Shown in pieces: positions 23,036-29,914 of a stretch of DNA of 31,836 nt. A program made the translations under genes and the position numbers. Source of the stretch: CAZJWR01 sp964549765 (lineage in GTDB: Bacteria; Zixibacteria; MSB-5A5; GN15; JAAZOE01); assembly GCA_964549765.1 (NCBI GenBank), contig CAZJWR010000045.1:1-31836 (forward strand), read 5' to 3'. Position 1 is the first letter of the stretch. Every line of letters begins with the position of its first letter. The notes under the pieces were generated by a model. The model was not told where the DNA came from and made no database searches. It worked only from the letters and a program-made list of their open reading frames with translations.

Positions 23036-23064
23036 AATATAAGGCGGTGGTGGCGAGAATGCAA
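23036..23064 (-). promoter_or_regulatory. Putative promoter for the ecfT-truA-tal-purB-psd-pssA run
   Basis: TTGCAT (23064-23059), a 17-nt spacer and TATATT (23041-23036) on the minus strand. Transcription would begin near 23029, leaving a leader of about 15 nt with the GAGGAG ribosome-binding site. The -35 is weak; the -10 equals that in front of dusB. Confidence 0.45.
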
Positions 23065-23143
23065 GCGAACGAAGCCAAAGATACCTGCACCCCGAGAGGG
23101 GCCGGCAAAAAGACCAGTCAGATAACGTCGCGGGCAGGTGTTA

Positions 23144-23596
23144 TCAATTCACGTTTCCCCGGTTGTGCGAACCGTTTCGGCACGACGCGCAGACACCGAA
23201 CACCGACACATCGAATCCTTCGATGTCGAACCGATTCTTCTGCGCTATAGTCCGCAATTGCGGCATGACCTGGGCCGTTTCGAATTCGATCGGCCGACCA
23301 CACTTGGCGCAAATCAGACGGCCGTGAATCCGCGGCGTCCGCTTTTCATAGCGGACCCCGTCGGCGGCAAAATACTGCTCTTCGGCCAGTCCGGCCCGTT
23401 GCAATAGCCGCATTGTGCGCCAGACGGTGGCGATGCCGATATTCGGCGCATCCTGATGAACCATGTCATAGAGATTTTCGGCCGTGATCGAATCGCCGCT
23501 GCTGAAAAAAGCCCGAGTGATCAACCGCTGCTGCATCGTGGTTGTCATTCCCTGACCCGACAGATACTCGTCGAATATTTTCTCGAACTCGTTCAT
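23144..23596 (-). CDS. Fur family transcriptional regulator with altered metal-sensing site
   Basis: A 150-residue DNA-binding repressor of the Fur/PerR/Zur family. The winged helix (about 15-85) includes TAENLYDMV, the recognition helix IGIATVWRTMRLL, and the wing YFAADGVRYE. The structural zinc site is intact with two CxxC pairs: C96/C99 in ICAKCG and C136/C139 in VCASC. The regulatory site is not. Where E. coli Fur has HHDH before the first CxxC, this protein reads IHGR. The position of Fur H33 is a serine and that of H125 a phenylalanine. It may therefore sense something other than Fe2+ or Zn2+ in the usual way, or act constitutively. AAGGA precedes the ATG. It is monocistronic, with ecfT downstream behind its own promoter. 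Confidence 0.88.
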   Translation of the reverse strand: MNEFEKIFDEYLSGQGMTTTMQQRLITRAFFSSGDSITAENLYDMVHQDAPNIGIATVWRTMRLLQRAGLAEEQYFAADGVRYEKRTPRIHGRLICAKCGRPIEFETAQVMPQLRTIAQKNRFDIEGFDVSVFGVCASCRNGSHNRGNVN

Positions 23597-23893
23597 GTCG
23601 TTCCTTGTCCTGTAGATTCATACCTTATACGAGAAAATATTTCTTATGGCGCGAATTTAATCGGACGGCCCCGAAAATTTCTCGGTTTGGTGCATTTTGC
23701 CACAGATCCAAAGCGGGAATAAGACTATCTCAGCGGCCGCCGACCCGTGTTTCGCATGTCCCTGCCGCCGCCTGGTGGAGGTGTGATCGTGCGACCCACT
23801 CAATCCACCCGCCGGGTCACAATCCCGCCGCGCGGGATCAGGACCCGGCGGAACAGCCCAATTCGATCCCTGCCAACGATACCGGACAAAAAA
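23597..23893. other. Non-coding region upstream of the Fur-like gene
   Basis: Nearly 300 bp without a credible gene; an open frame on the plus strand here is only an extension of an antisense shadow of the M6 protease gene. It holds a 13-nt inverted repeat AGAAAATATTTCT (23632-23644), 35 nt upstream of the Fur-like start, which could be an operator, and a strong 43-nt nested hairpin described separately. I cannot name a clear -35/-10 pair. Confidence 0.5.
23809..23851. repeat. Nested 43-nt palindrome
   Basis: CCGCCGGGTC (23809-23818) is fully complementary to GACCCGGCGG (23842-23851). Inside, after a symmetric 3-nt internal loop, ATCCCGC (23822-23828) pairs with GCGGGAT (23832-23838) around a 3-nt loop. 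There is no T-run on either side. It lies between the M6 protease terminator and the Fur-like gene. Confidence 0.65.
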
Positions 23894-23916
23894 AGCCCCG
23901 CCTAGTCGACGGGGCT
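23888..23916 (-). terminator. Rho-independent terminator after the M6 protease gene
   Basis: On the minus strand AGCCCCG, a 9-nt loop and CGGGGCT form a perfect 7-bp stem followed by a run of T residues (T7 counting the last stem base). It lies about 21 nt past the stop codon of the protease gene. Confidence 0.9.
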
Positions 23917-23937
23917 CCTGATGCGATTGGAACTACT

Positions 23938-26688
23938 CTATTTGAGGAGCATCATTTTGCGTGTCTCGTCCTGATTCCCCCGCGTCAAACGGTAGAAATA
24001 CAGCCCCGACGCTACCGCGCGGCCAAGTGCGTCGCGCCCGTCCCACGTCACCTCGTACTGCCCCGGGGATTCGTCGCGGTCGACCAGAGTAATTACCCGC
24101 TGGCCGATAATATTGAACACCTCCAGCCGCGTGCGGTCGATCCGTCCGCCGTTTGCCCCGGTGATGACATAGGATATTTTCGTGGCCGGGTTGAACGGGT
24201 TGGGCGTATTCTGGCTGAGCCGGAACAGCTCGGGCCGGTTGGCCGCCATGCTGCCGAAATCCGCCGCGTCGGTGGGTATTTCGCCGAAGAATTCGAGAAT
24301 CTGCGACAATAGCGCCTCCTGCGACCAGAACCGCGTCGTATCCTGTGACGATACCGCCTCGATACCGAAGGCAAAGAACACGAGTTTGTATGTGCCGTCG
24401 AATGATACCGCGGCGTACTCCGAACTGGTCCCCAGTTCAAACTCCGGGTACCCGTCATTGACGGCATAAATATGATCCTGCAGCGTCTGATTGTTGGCCC
24501 CGTGCGTCCCAAAGATAACAGCTGGCTTGCCGGTGAACATCGAACCTTCGACCGGGTTAAGCACAGGGTATGGCGGAGGCGGACTCGGCTTCACGACTGT
24601 CTGCAGGTGCTGAGTACGGAGGTAATTATACAGGAAATCGTTGTCTTGAACCGCCAGCTGCCCGGCCAGGCCTTGCCCGGTGAGAAGCAGGTTGCCGCCG
24701 TTGTTCATGAAGTCCTTCATGGCTGCGATATCTTCCGCCGACAGGGCGTTGTCGCGGGCGTCGCCGGTCATCCATATGACGACGTGAAACTGCTTGAGTT
24801 TATCCCCGGTCGGCGAGCCGAGCAGTTTGGTATTCCATTGCACTGCCGGCGTGCCTTTATAATAGAGCGGCAGGGCGATGAAATTCTGCAGCGTATCGCC
24901 GTCGTCGTCGTCGACAATCAAAATCTGGGGCGTCCCGATATTGACCTGTTCGGCCATATCGGTTTCGTACCCGCCGTCTGCGGTAACGTGAAAGAAAAAG
25001 GAATCGACTCTTCCGGCGTACTCGCTCGGAATCGTGAATGTGAACGCGGTATCGTTCACCCGGACAAAGCCCATAGGAATATCGGGAAGCGACTGCGTCC
25101 CAGAAGTTATATTCAGGTTCGGATCGTCGGTGGTCATGGTGGCGGTGACGCCGGTCGCCAGAGCCCATTCGTTGCGCACCGACAGCTTTACCTGGATCGT
25201 CTCCCCGGCCTCGTACACGCCGTCGCCGTCGCCGTACACATTGTCGAAGAAACTTACACCGTTCTTTTCCAGCCACGGACGGGTAAAGGTGACTTCAAAA
25301 TCGGCCGTCATGACCGAATCGGGGTCGGAGATATTCCACACCCCCACTTGCGAGGAACTGCCGTCCACATAACATCGCGTATCCGGAACGGTTTTATCGG
25401 TAAATTCACGGGCCGCGGCGCCGTTGGGCCAAGTATCGCCGTCGTCCCCCCGGTTAGAACCGTATTGCAGGTTAAAATAACCGTCGGCCTGCTCGACCAT
25501 GACCAAAGGCCACCAGTCGTCGTTGTTGCCAGGCTTATCCTCCGCGATGTGATAAATCAGCAGACCTGACCCGGGCAGACCCTGATCGAACCCGATCTTC
25601 TGGCGGTTTTCGATCAGCCAGTACTCCATGAATAGCGGATCCAATTGCCCCTTCATCCGATACGCCACGGGATTGAATTCCACCGCCGGGATGGAAACGC
25701 CGTTGACGTTGGATGTAATCACCTGGGGACTGAGCCAGCCCAACTGAGCTTTGCACCACGGGTCCATATGGGCAGGCGATTTGGAGGCGTTGTTATAATT
25801 GCCGGACGCCATGAGCGACCACCGGCCGACACCCTGGCTGGAATAATCGGTATCGTACAGGTCAGGCAGGCCGAGAATATGGCCCCATTCATGGCAGAAC
25901 ACACCGATAGCGGACATGGTTTGGTACGTGGCCGATTCTTCCGGCTGAATGGTGTACTCTCTGATAGTTACACTGTCGACGGTGATTGCCGGATTCAACC
26001 AGGCCATGTGCGAATGAATTTCATTCATGTTATGCGATTCTTCGTACCCGGTGCCGGCATGGATAATGACGATACCATCGACATAACCGTCGTGGTCATT
26101 GTCGAATTGACTGAAATCGACCGTGGGGTCCGCTTGTTGTATGGCCCAGCGTATGACCGATTGAAGTACCGCCTGATTCCCATTGTTACCCACCCGCGTG
26201 TATGACGTATCGGTCGTGTACCAGCCGGTGACCGTACCATGGACAGCATACTTGCCGTAGGAATCTTCGAGATAATATTCCCGCATCGATCCGGTCGGGA
26301 TTTGCCCTTCCGAGAACAGCAAGGATTGGAAATCCGCCGGCGTTGCAGCTACTTTACCTTCAGTATATCGTTTATCGATAAAATCGAGGAGAATCACGGG
26401 AATATTGTCGTCAATCAACGCCTTATCGCTGAGGGCCAGGCTCCGGTTGGTCAGGCGGTCGCCGGGCTGATCCATGCCCTGCGCCCGAAGTTTGTTCATG
26501 TTTTCCACGTAGGCGTCCAGTTCGCCCGCATCTTTCATCTGCTTGACCACTCGGTCGCTGAGGGCCACGCCGTGCGCCGGGGCCGCCGCCAGGGACATTA
26601 TCAGCAAAATGACGCCAAATCCTATGATCGTACGGGAGATCATCGCAAGTCGCTTTCGGTTACAAAGTCCATTTGTTGTCGTAATCAT
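23938..26688 (-). CDS. Secreted M6 family metalloprotease with FlgD-like C-terminal sorting domain
   Basis: A large exported zinc protease of the immune-inhibitor-A-like M6 family. Counting from the ATG at 26688 (916 residues), a signal peptide ends near AAAPAHG. The zinc motif is FCHEWGHILGLPDLYD, with H266-E-x-x-H270. The catalytic part runs to about 370, an Ig-like/adhesion-type domain lies at about 470-580, a ThuA/class I amidotransferase-like fold at about 585-800 (QILIVDDDDGD, GGNLLLTGQGLAG), and a type IX-like FlgD-fold sorting domain at about 825-916 (NTPNPFNPATKI, VTWDGRDALGR, ASGLYFYRL, terminal RKMMLLK). Three starts are possible: 26697, 26688 and 26643; none has a strong Shine-Dalgarno. 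26643 gives the shortest signal peptide. The frame's first ATG at 26724 precedes the predicted transcription start and is excluded. Confidence 0.9.
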   Translation of the reverse strand: MITTTNGLCNRKRLAMISRTIIGFGVILLIMSLAAAPAHGVALSDRVVKQMKDAGELDAYVENMNKLRAQGMDQPGDRLTNRSLALSDKALIDDNIPVILLDFIDKRYTEGKVAATPADFQSLLFSEGQIPTGSMREYYLEDSYGKYAVHGTVTGWYTTDTSYTRVGNNGNQAVLQSVIRWAIQQADPTVDFSQFDNDHDGYVDGIVIIHAGTGYEESHNMNEIHSHMAWLNPAITVDSVTIREYTIQPEESATYQTMSAIGVFCHEWGHILGLPDLYDTDYSSQGVGRWSLMASGNYNNASKSPAHMDPWCKAQLGWLSPQVITSNVNGVSIPAVEFNPVAYRMKGQLDPLFMEYWLIENRQKIGFDQGLPGSGLLIYHIAEDKPGNNDDWWPLVMVEQADGYFNLQYGSNRGDDGDTWPNGAAAREFTDKTVPDTRCYVDGSSSQVGVWNISDPDSVMTADFEVTFTRPWLEKNGVSFFDNVYGDGDGVYEAGETIQVKLSVRNEWALATGVTATMTTDDPNLNITSGTQSLPDIPMGFVRVNDTAFTFTIPSEYAGRVDSFFFHVTADGGYETDMAEQVNIGTPQILIVDDDDGDTLQNFIALPLYYKGTPAVQWNTKLLGSPTGDKLKQFHVVIWMTGDARDNALSAEDIAAMKDFMNNGGNLLLTGQGLAGQLAVQDNDFLYNYLRTQHLQTVVKPSPPPPYPVLNPVEGSMFTGKPAVIFGTHGANNQTLQDHIYAVNDGYPEFELGTSSEYAAVSFDGTYKLVFFAFGIEAVSSQDTTRFWSQEALLSQILEFFGEIPTDAADFGSMAANRPELFRLSQNTPNPFNPATKISYVITGANGGRIDRTRLEVFNIIGQRVITLVDRDESPGQYEVTWDGRDALGRAVASGLYFYRLTRGNQDETRKMMLLK

Positions 26689-26700
26689 TCGTTGCATTCT

Positions 26701-26729
26701 AATATAACATATCCATCCGCTCATTTCAA
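26701..26729 (-). promoter_or_regulatory. Promoter of the M6 protease gene, overlapping the end of the S8 protease gene
   Basis: TTGAAA (26729-26724), 17 nt, TATATT (26706-26701) on the minus strand. The -35 box lies in the last coding bases of the upstream protease gene, just before its stop codon. The predicted start near 26694 is only about 6 nt from the ATG at 26688. Confidence 0.6.
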
Positions 26730-29639
26730 GAAAACCATTTTGCGCGTCTGAGTTCCCGCTTCGGCGGTCAGGCGATAGACGTAGATTCCCGACGCCACCG
26801 TGCGGCCGGAATCGTCCCGGCCGTCCCAGACCACGCTCTGTTCGCCCGCCAATACCCGGCCCCGGTACAGCGTGCGGACCTTCTGCCCGGCCACATTATA
26901 GACGGTCAGGGTCACATCCTGTGCAGAGGCAACCGCGAATCGAATCGTCGTTCTCGGGTTGAACGGATTGGGGAAATTTTGCTCCAGGCGCAGGTCGGTC
27001 GGCAGCGCCGTGAATTCGTCGCCCGTGTCGAGATAGGTATCATAGTCGCGCAAACCGTCCGCCGCCGCCGCCCGGAGCTCGTCCAGCGAAGCGCCAGCCG
27101 CCAGCACCAGCGCCAGTTTGCGCCGCCCGAAGGCCTCGATCGAGTTCACCGTCCGGGATATGGAAAGATACCAGTCGGCCCGGCCGGAACCGTCGATGCG
27201 GATGCCGTCGCCGTCGACCAACGCCAGTTTCTGGTCCTTGGTGAAGCCCCGTTTGCCGTCGGGACCGTTTTGCCCGGCAGTATAGATAAACTCATTGGCG
27301 CTGACCCCGACGACGCCGATATACAAGCCCGCTTCCGGGCTGTACTGATACATCATGCCCATCAAGGAATCGAACCCGACCAGGTCGGAATCGCCCGCAA
27401 GATCGAAATCGTAAAACAGCCCGAACGCCAGATGATCGAGTCGTTCCGGAACGGGATTGATCGCGACCAGTTGAAAGATGGCGTAGTTACCGGTCGAACC
27501 GTATAACGCCTGTTCGATCTGAATCGGCATCGGCAGGTCGGCGTTGTCGTCGGTGAAATCTGCGGTCATATCTTCGGCAAAATTGGCCGTGGCAAACGAC
27601 AGGTTATGGACGGTCGGAACAAAATCGCTGACCTTAAAGCCGCCGTCGGCGTTTCGGATGCCGTCCGATACCAGTTGGGAATTCCGCGCCGCGATCACGC
27701 CTGCTTCGTACAGAAGATTGGGGCTGTTGTGGAAACTGAGCCCCATGCCGCCCGCCTGATAAATCGAACCGGGACCGAACCCGAACTGTCCGAAGTCCGA
27801 GGCCGAGAAGCGAAGATCGCCCTCACCGACGGTGAACATCCGTCCCGGGAGGGCATGCCCGATGGTAATGGCGTAGGTCGTGCTGTCCTCTCCCCGGCCC
27901 TGCATAAACCGGATATGAACATTGACCGCCACGGCTTCGCCCGAAATGGCGTCGGATGATATTTGACACAGAAACGGCTCGGAACCGACGGCGTAGGTCG
28001 AGCTTTCTCCGAAACGAAAACGGATCGTATCCGGCTCTATGGTGATCCAGTCGGAAGGCGAGGTCAGGTAGACGTCGACCGAATCGTTCAGACCGGCCGG
28101 CTCATTGAGCGTCAGCGTGACGCCGGCGGTCTCGCCGGGGTCGGCGTAGGCGTCGCCGCCGGAAGTGATGGCATGGTTGGCAACGGTGATGACCGGCAGT
28201 TGAGGCGCGGGGAGATAATTCAGCAGTTTGGAAGCGTCCACCATGCCGCGGCCGTAGCTGTTGTCCTCGCCGACGGGCCCCATGTCCACCGCCGCCTGAA
28301 GAAGCGCCTGTTTGATCTCGGAGACGGTGGCGTCGGGATTATATTGCCGCATCAGGGCCACCAGACCGGCCACGAACGGCGCGGCCATCGACGTCCCCGA
28401 CATGAATTTATAGGTGCCGTCTTTATATGTGGAATACACCAGAACGCCCGGCGCGACCAATTCCGGCTTGATGGTGACTCCGTCGCAACTGGCCGGGCCC
28501 CGGCTGGAAAAATCGGCGACCAGGCCGGTCAGCGGATCGATGGCGCCCACCGAGAGGGTATTGACCGGCGAGCTGGCCCGGTCGGCGGGGTTGCGCATCG
28601 TCCGGGCGTTCGGCCCTTCGTTGCCAGCCGCAAATATCGTCACAATTCCAGCCGCTTCAACGTTATCGATGGCGTTCCAGAAGGTCTGGTCGCAATCGCT
28701 GTAGATTCCGCGAGGGACGCCCCAACTGTTGCAGATGACGTCGGGGACATCGTCGATGGTATTGATGTCGCCGTCGGGATTAAGGACCCAATCAAAGGCG
28801 CTCAGGATATCGGCGATTGTCGTCGAAAAGCTGACGCCCTGATCGATCACCGCCGCACTGATCCATTGGGCGTCGGGGCAGATACCGATCGTGTCGGTGG
28901 CGGTGGAAGCTTCCATAATCCCCATGACATGGGTACCGTGGCCGATATTATCAACGGGCGTCGCCGCGCCGTGCGGCGCAAACCACGATTCGGCGACTGT
29001 GCCGCCATTATTTCCCCGCCATTTGGCGGCCAGGGCCGGATGATCGCCGTCAATGCCGGTGTCGAACGAGCAGATCAGCCTGCCCGCTCCGGTCAAACCG
29101 CGATTCCATAAGGAACGAACATGCAAGGCATCAAGCGCCGCATTGGCCGTCGATGCTTTGACGAATATCGAGGCGTCGCGGATTTCCACCGGCTTGATCA
29201 GCGTCACGGCTTCGTTGAGCGCCACCGAACTCGCCCCCGGGAGATTCAGCAGGGCGCCGACGTTAGCGGCATGAGTGCGCACTAAGATTGTCTTGGAAAC
29301 GGTGAAGAATTTATATGAGAGAACATACCCCGCCGCCTTCATGGCTTCAAGACGGTTTTGCACCGCCGACTGCAACTCGTCGTGGTTGCGACGGAGCCGT
29401 CCCATGACGTCTTTATAATTTTCGACCCGGCTGAGATGAGTATCCTGCCGGGCGGCCTTCAGGGCGGCAGTATTGAGGTCGCTGTCGAAGTTGATGATCA
29501 GTTCAATGGTGGAAGTGTCGGAGGCGTTGTCCAGCGCATTCCAAACCGACGGGGAAACATCCGGAGCGGCAGTCGCCCGGACGGTCAGGGCAAACGAGAT
29601 TGCCAGACAGAGCAGCCAAAAACGAGTCGGTCGATTCAT
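26721..29639 (-). CDS. Secreted subtilisin-like S8 protease with FlgD-like C-terminal sorting domain
   Basis: A 972-residue exported serine protease. The signal peptide spans about 1-25. An I9-like propeptide (about 40-150) with LRRNHDELQSAVQNRLE precedes the catalytic domain. The triad is complete: D193 in SFDTGIDGDHP, H234 in GHGTHVMG and S417 in SGTSMAAPFVAG; the oxyanion asparagine is in AAGNEGPN. After the protease come beta-rich domains (about 460-560 and 600-880). The FlgD-like sorting domain (about 885-972) has NFPNPFNPRTTI, VVWDGRDDSGR, ASGIYVYRL and terminal RKMVFLK. GAGGAGG stands at ideal spacing before the ATG at 29639, so the in-frame ATG at 29681 is rejected. It is tandem with the M6 protease, whose promoter begins inside its last codons. 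It is probably active at the cell surface or outside the cell. Confidence 0.95.
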   Translation of the reverse strand: MNRPTRFWLLCLAISFALTVRATAAPDVSPSVWNALDNASDTSTIELIINFDSDLNTAALKAARQDTHLSRVENYKDVMGRLRRNHDELQSAVQNRLEAMKAAGYVLSYKFFTVSKTILVRTHAANVGALLNLPGASSVALNEAVTLIKPVEIRDASIFVKASTANAALDALHVRSLWNRGLTGAGRLICSFDTGIDGDHPALAAKWRGNNGGTVAESWFAPHGAATPVDNIGHGTHVMGIMEASTATDTIGICPDAQWISAAVIDQGVSFSTTIADILSAFDWVLNPDGDINTIDDVPDVICNSWGVPRGIYSDCDQTFWNAIDNVEAAGIVTIFAAGNEGPNARTMRNPADRASSPVNTLSVGAIDPLTGLVADFSSRGPASCDGVTIKPELVAPGVLVYSTYKDGTYKFMSGTSMAAPFVAGLVALMRQYNPDATVSEIKQALLQAAVDMGPVGEDNSYGRGMVDASKLLNYLPAPQLPVITVANHAITSGGDAYADPGETAGVTLTLNEPAGLNDSVDVYLTSPSDWITIEPDTIRFRFGESSTYAVGSEPFLCQISSDAISGEAVAVNVHIRFMQGRGEDSTTYAITIGHALPGRMFTVGEGDLRFSASDFGQFGFGPGSIYQAGGMGLSFHNSPNLLYEAGVIAARNSQLVSDGIRNADGGFKVSDFVPTVHNLSFATANFAEDMTADFTDDNADLPMPIQIEQALYGSTGNYAIFQLVAINPVPERLDHLAFGLFYDFDLAGDSDLVGFDSLMGMMYQYSPEAGLYIGVVGVSANEFIYTAGQNGPDGKRGFTKDQKLALVDGDGIRIDGSGRADWYLSISRTVNSIEAFGRRKLALVLAAGASLDELRAAAADGLRDYDTYLDTGDEFTALPTDLRLEQNFPNPFNPRTTIRFAVASAQDVTLTVYNVAGQKVRTLYRGRVLAGEQSVVWDGRDDSGRTVASGIYVYRLTAEAGTQTRKMVFLK

Positions 29640-29750
29640 CTGCGCCTCCTCATCAAGTAGTTCCAATAGGTGATTGAGCAACCTATATGCCGCTGCCGGA
29701 AAGGGGCGATTCTCTCCGCCGCCGGGCCTCCCCGGTCGGTTTCTTTTGAT

Positions 29751-29783
29751 CGCAATTATTTGCGTGGTAATGACTTATAAGTC
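29751..29783. promoter_or_regulatory. Two adjacent palindromes, possible operator sites
   Basis: CGCAA-TTAT-TTGCG (29751-29764) and the perfect 12-bp palindrome GACTTATAAGTC (29772-29783) lie 8 bp apart in the divergent gap between the S8 protease gene and the GT39-like gene. Paired palindromes of this size are typical of dimeric regulator sites; no regulator can be named. Confidence 0.4.
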
Positions 29784-29826
29784 GATGGCAATTGTTTTCA
29801 CAGCAGTATCTCACGGAGACCGAATC

Positions 29827-29861
29827 ATGCAAACGGCTTCATAATGAAACCGGTTTTGCAT
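29827..29861. repeat. 35-nt interrupted inverted repeat
   Basis: ATGCAAA (29827-29833) mirrors TTTGCAT (29855-29861). CGG mirrors CCG after a 2-nt bulge, and TTCAT mirrors ATGAA around a single central A. The right arm also contains the perfect palindrome AAACCGGTTT (29847-29856). It ends 18 nt upstream of the -35 box of the GT39-like gene. Confidence 0.5.
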
Positions 29862-29878
29862 ACCGTGGCGGATTAAAC

Positions 29879-29908
29879 TTGAATTGGAAATTCCTTCGAT
29901 AATATATT
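29879..29908 (+). promoter_or_regulatory. Promoter of the GT39-like gene, apparently leaderless
   Basis: TTGAAT (29879-29884), an 18-nt spacer and TATATT (29903-29908), then exactly 6 nt to the ATG at 29915. No Shine-Dalgarno sequence is present. The geometry from -10 to ATG is identical to that of dusB. Confidence 0.55.
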
Positions 29909-29914
29909 CGGGTG

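Noticed and set aside
23090..23101. CCCC-GAGA-GGGG hairpin between the Fur-like gene and ecfT
   Set aside because: The stem is only 4 bp and the T-run lies on the wrong side for termination of the Fur-like transcript.
23542..24312. 256-codon plus-strand frame crossing the gap next to the Fur-like gene
   Set aside because: It runs through a terminator hairpin and antisense to two real genes. Composition is Arg/Pro-rich without any domain.
24472..25569. 365-codon plus-strand frame inside the M6 protease gene
   Set aside because: Shadow of the metalloprotease reading frame; no ribosome-binding site or motif.
27963..29111. 382-codon plus-strand frame inside the S8 protease gene
   Set aside because: It is antisense to the catalytic domain that holds the complete triad, and its product is low-complexity Arg/Gly/Asp/Val with no recognisable family.
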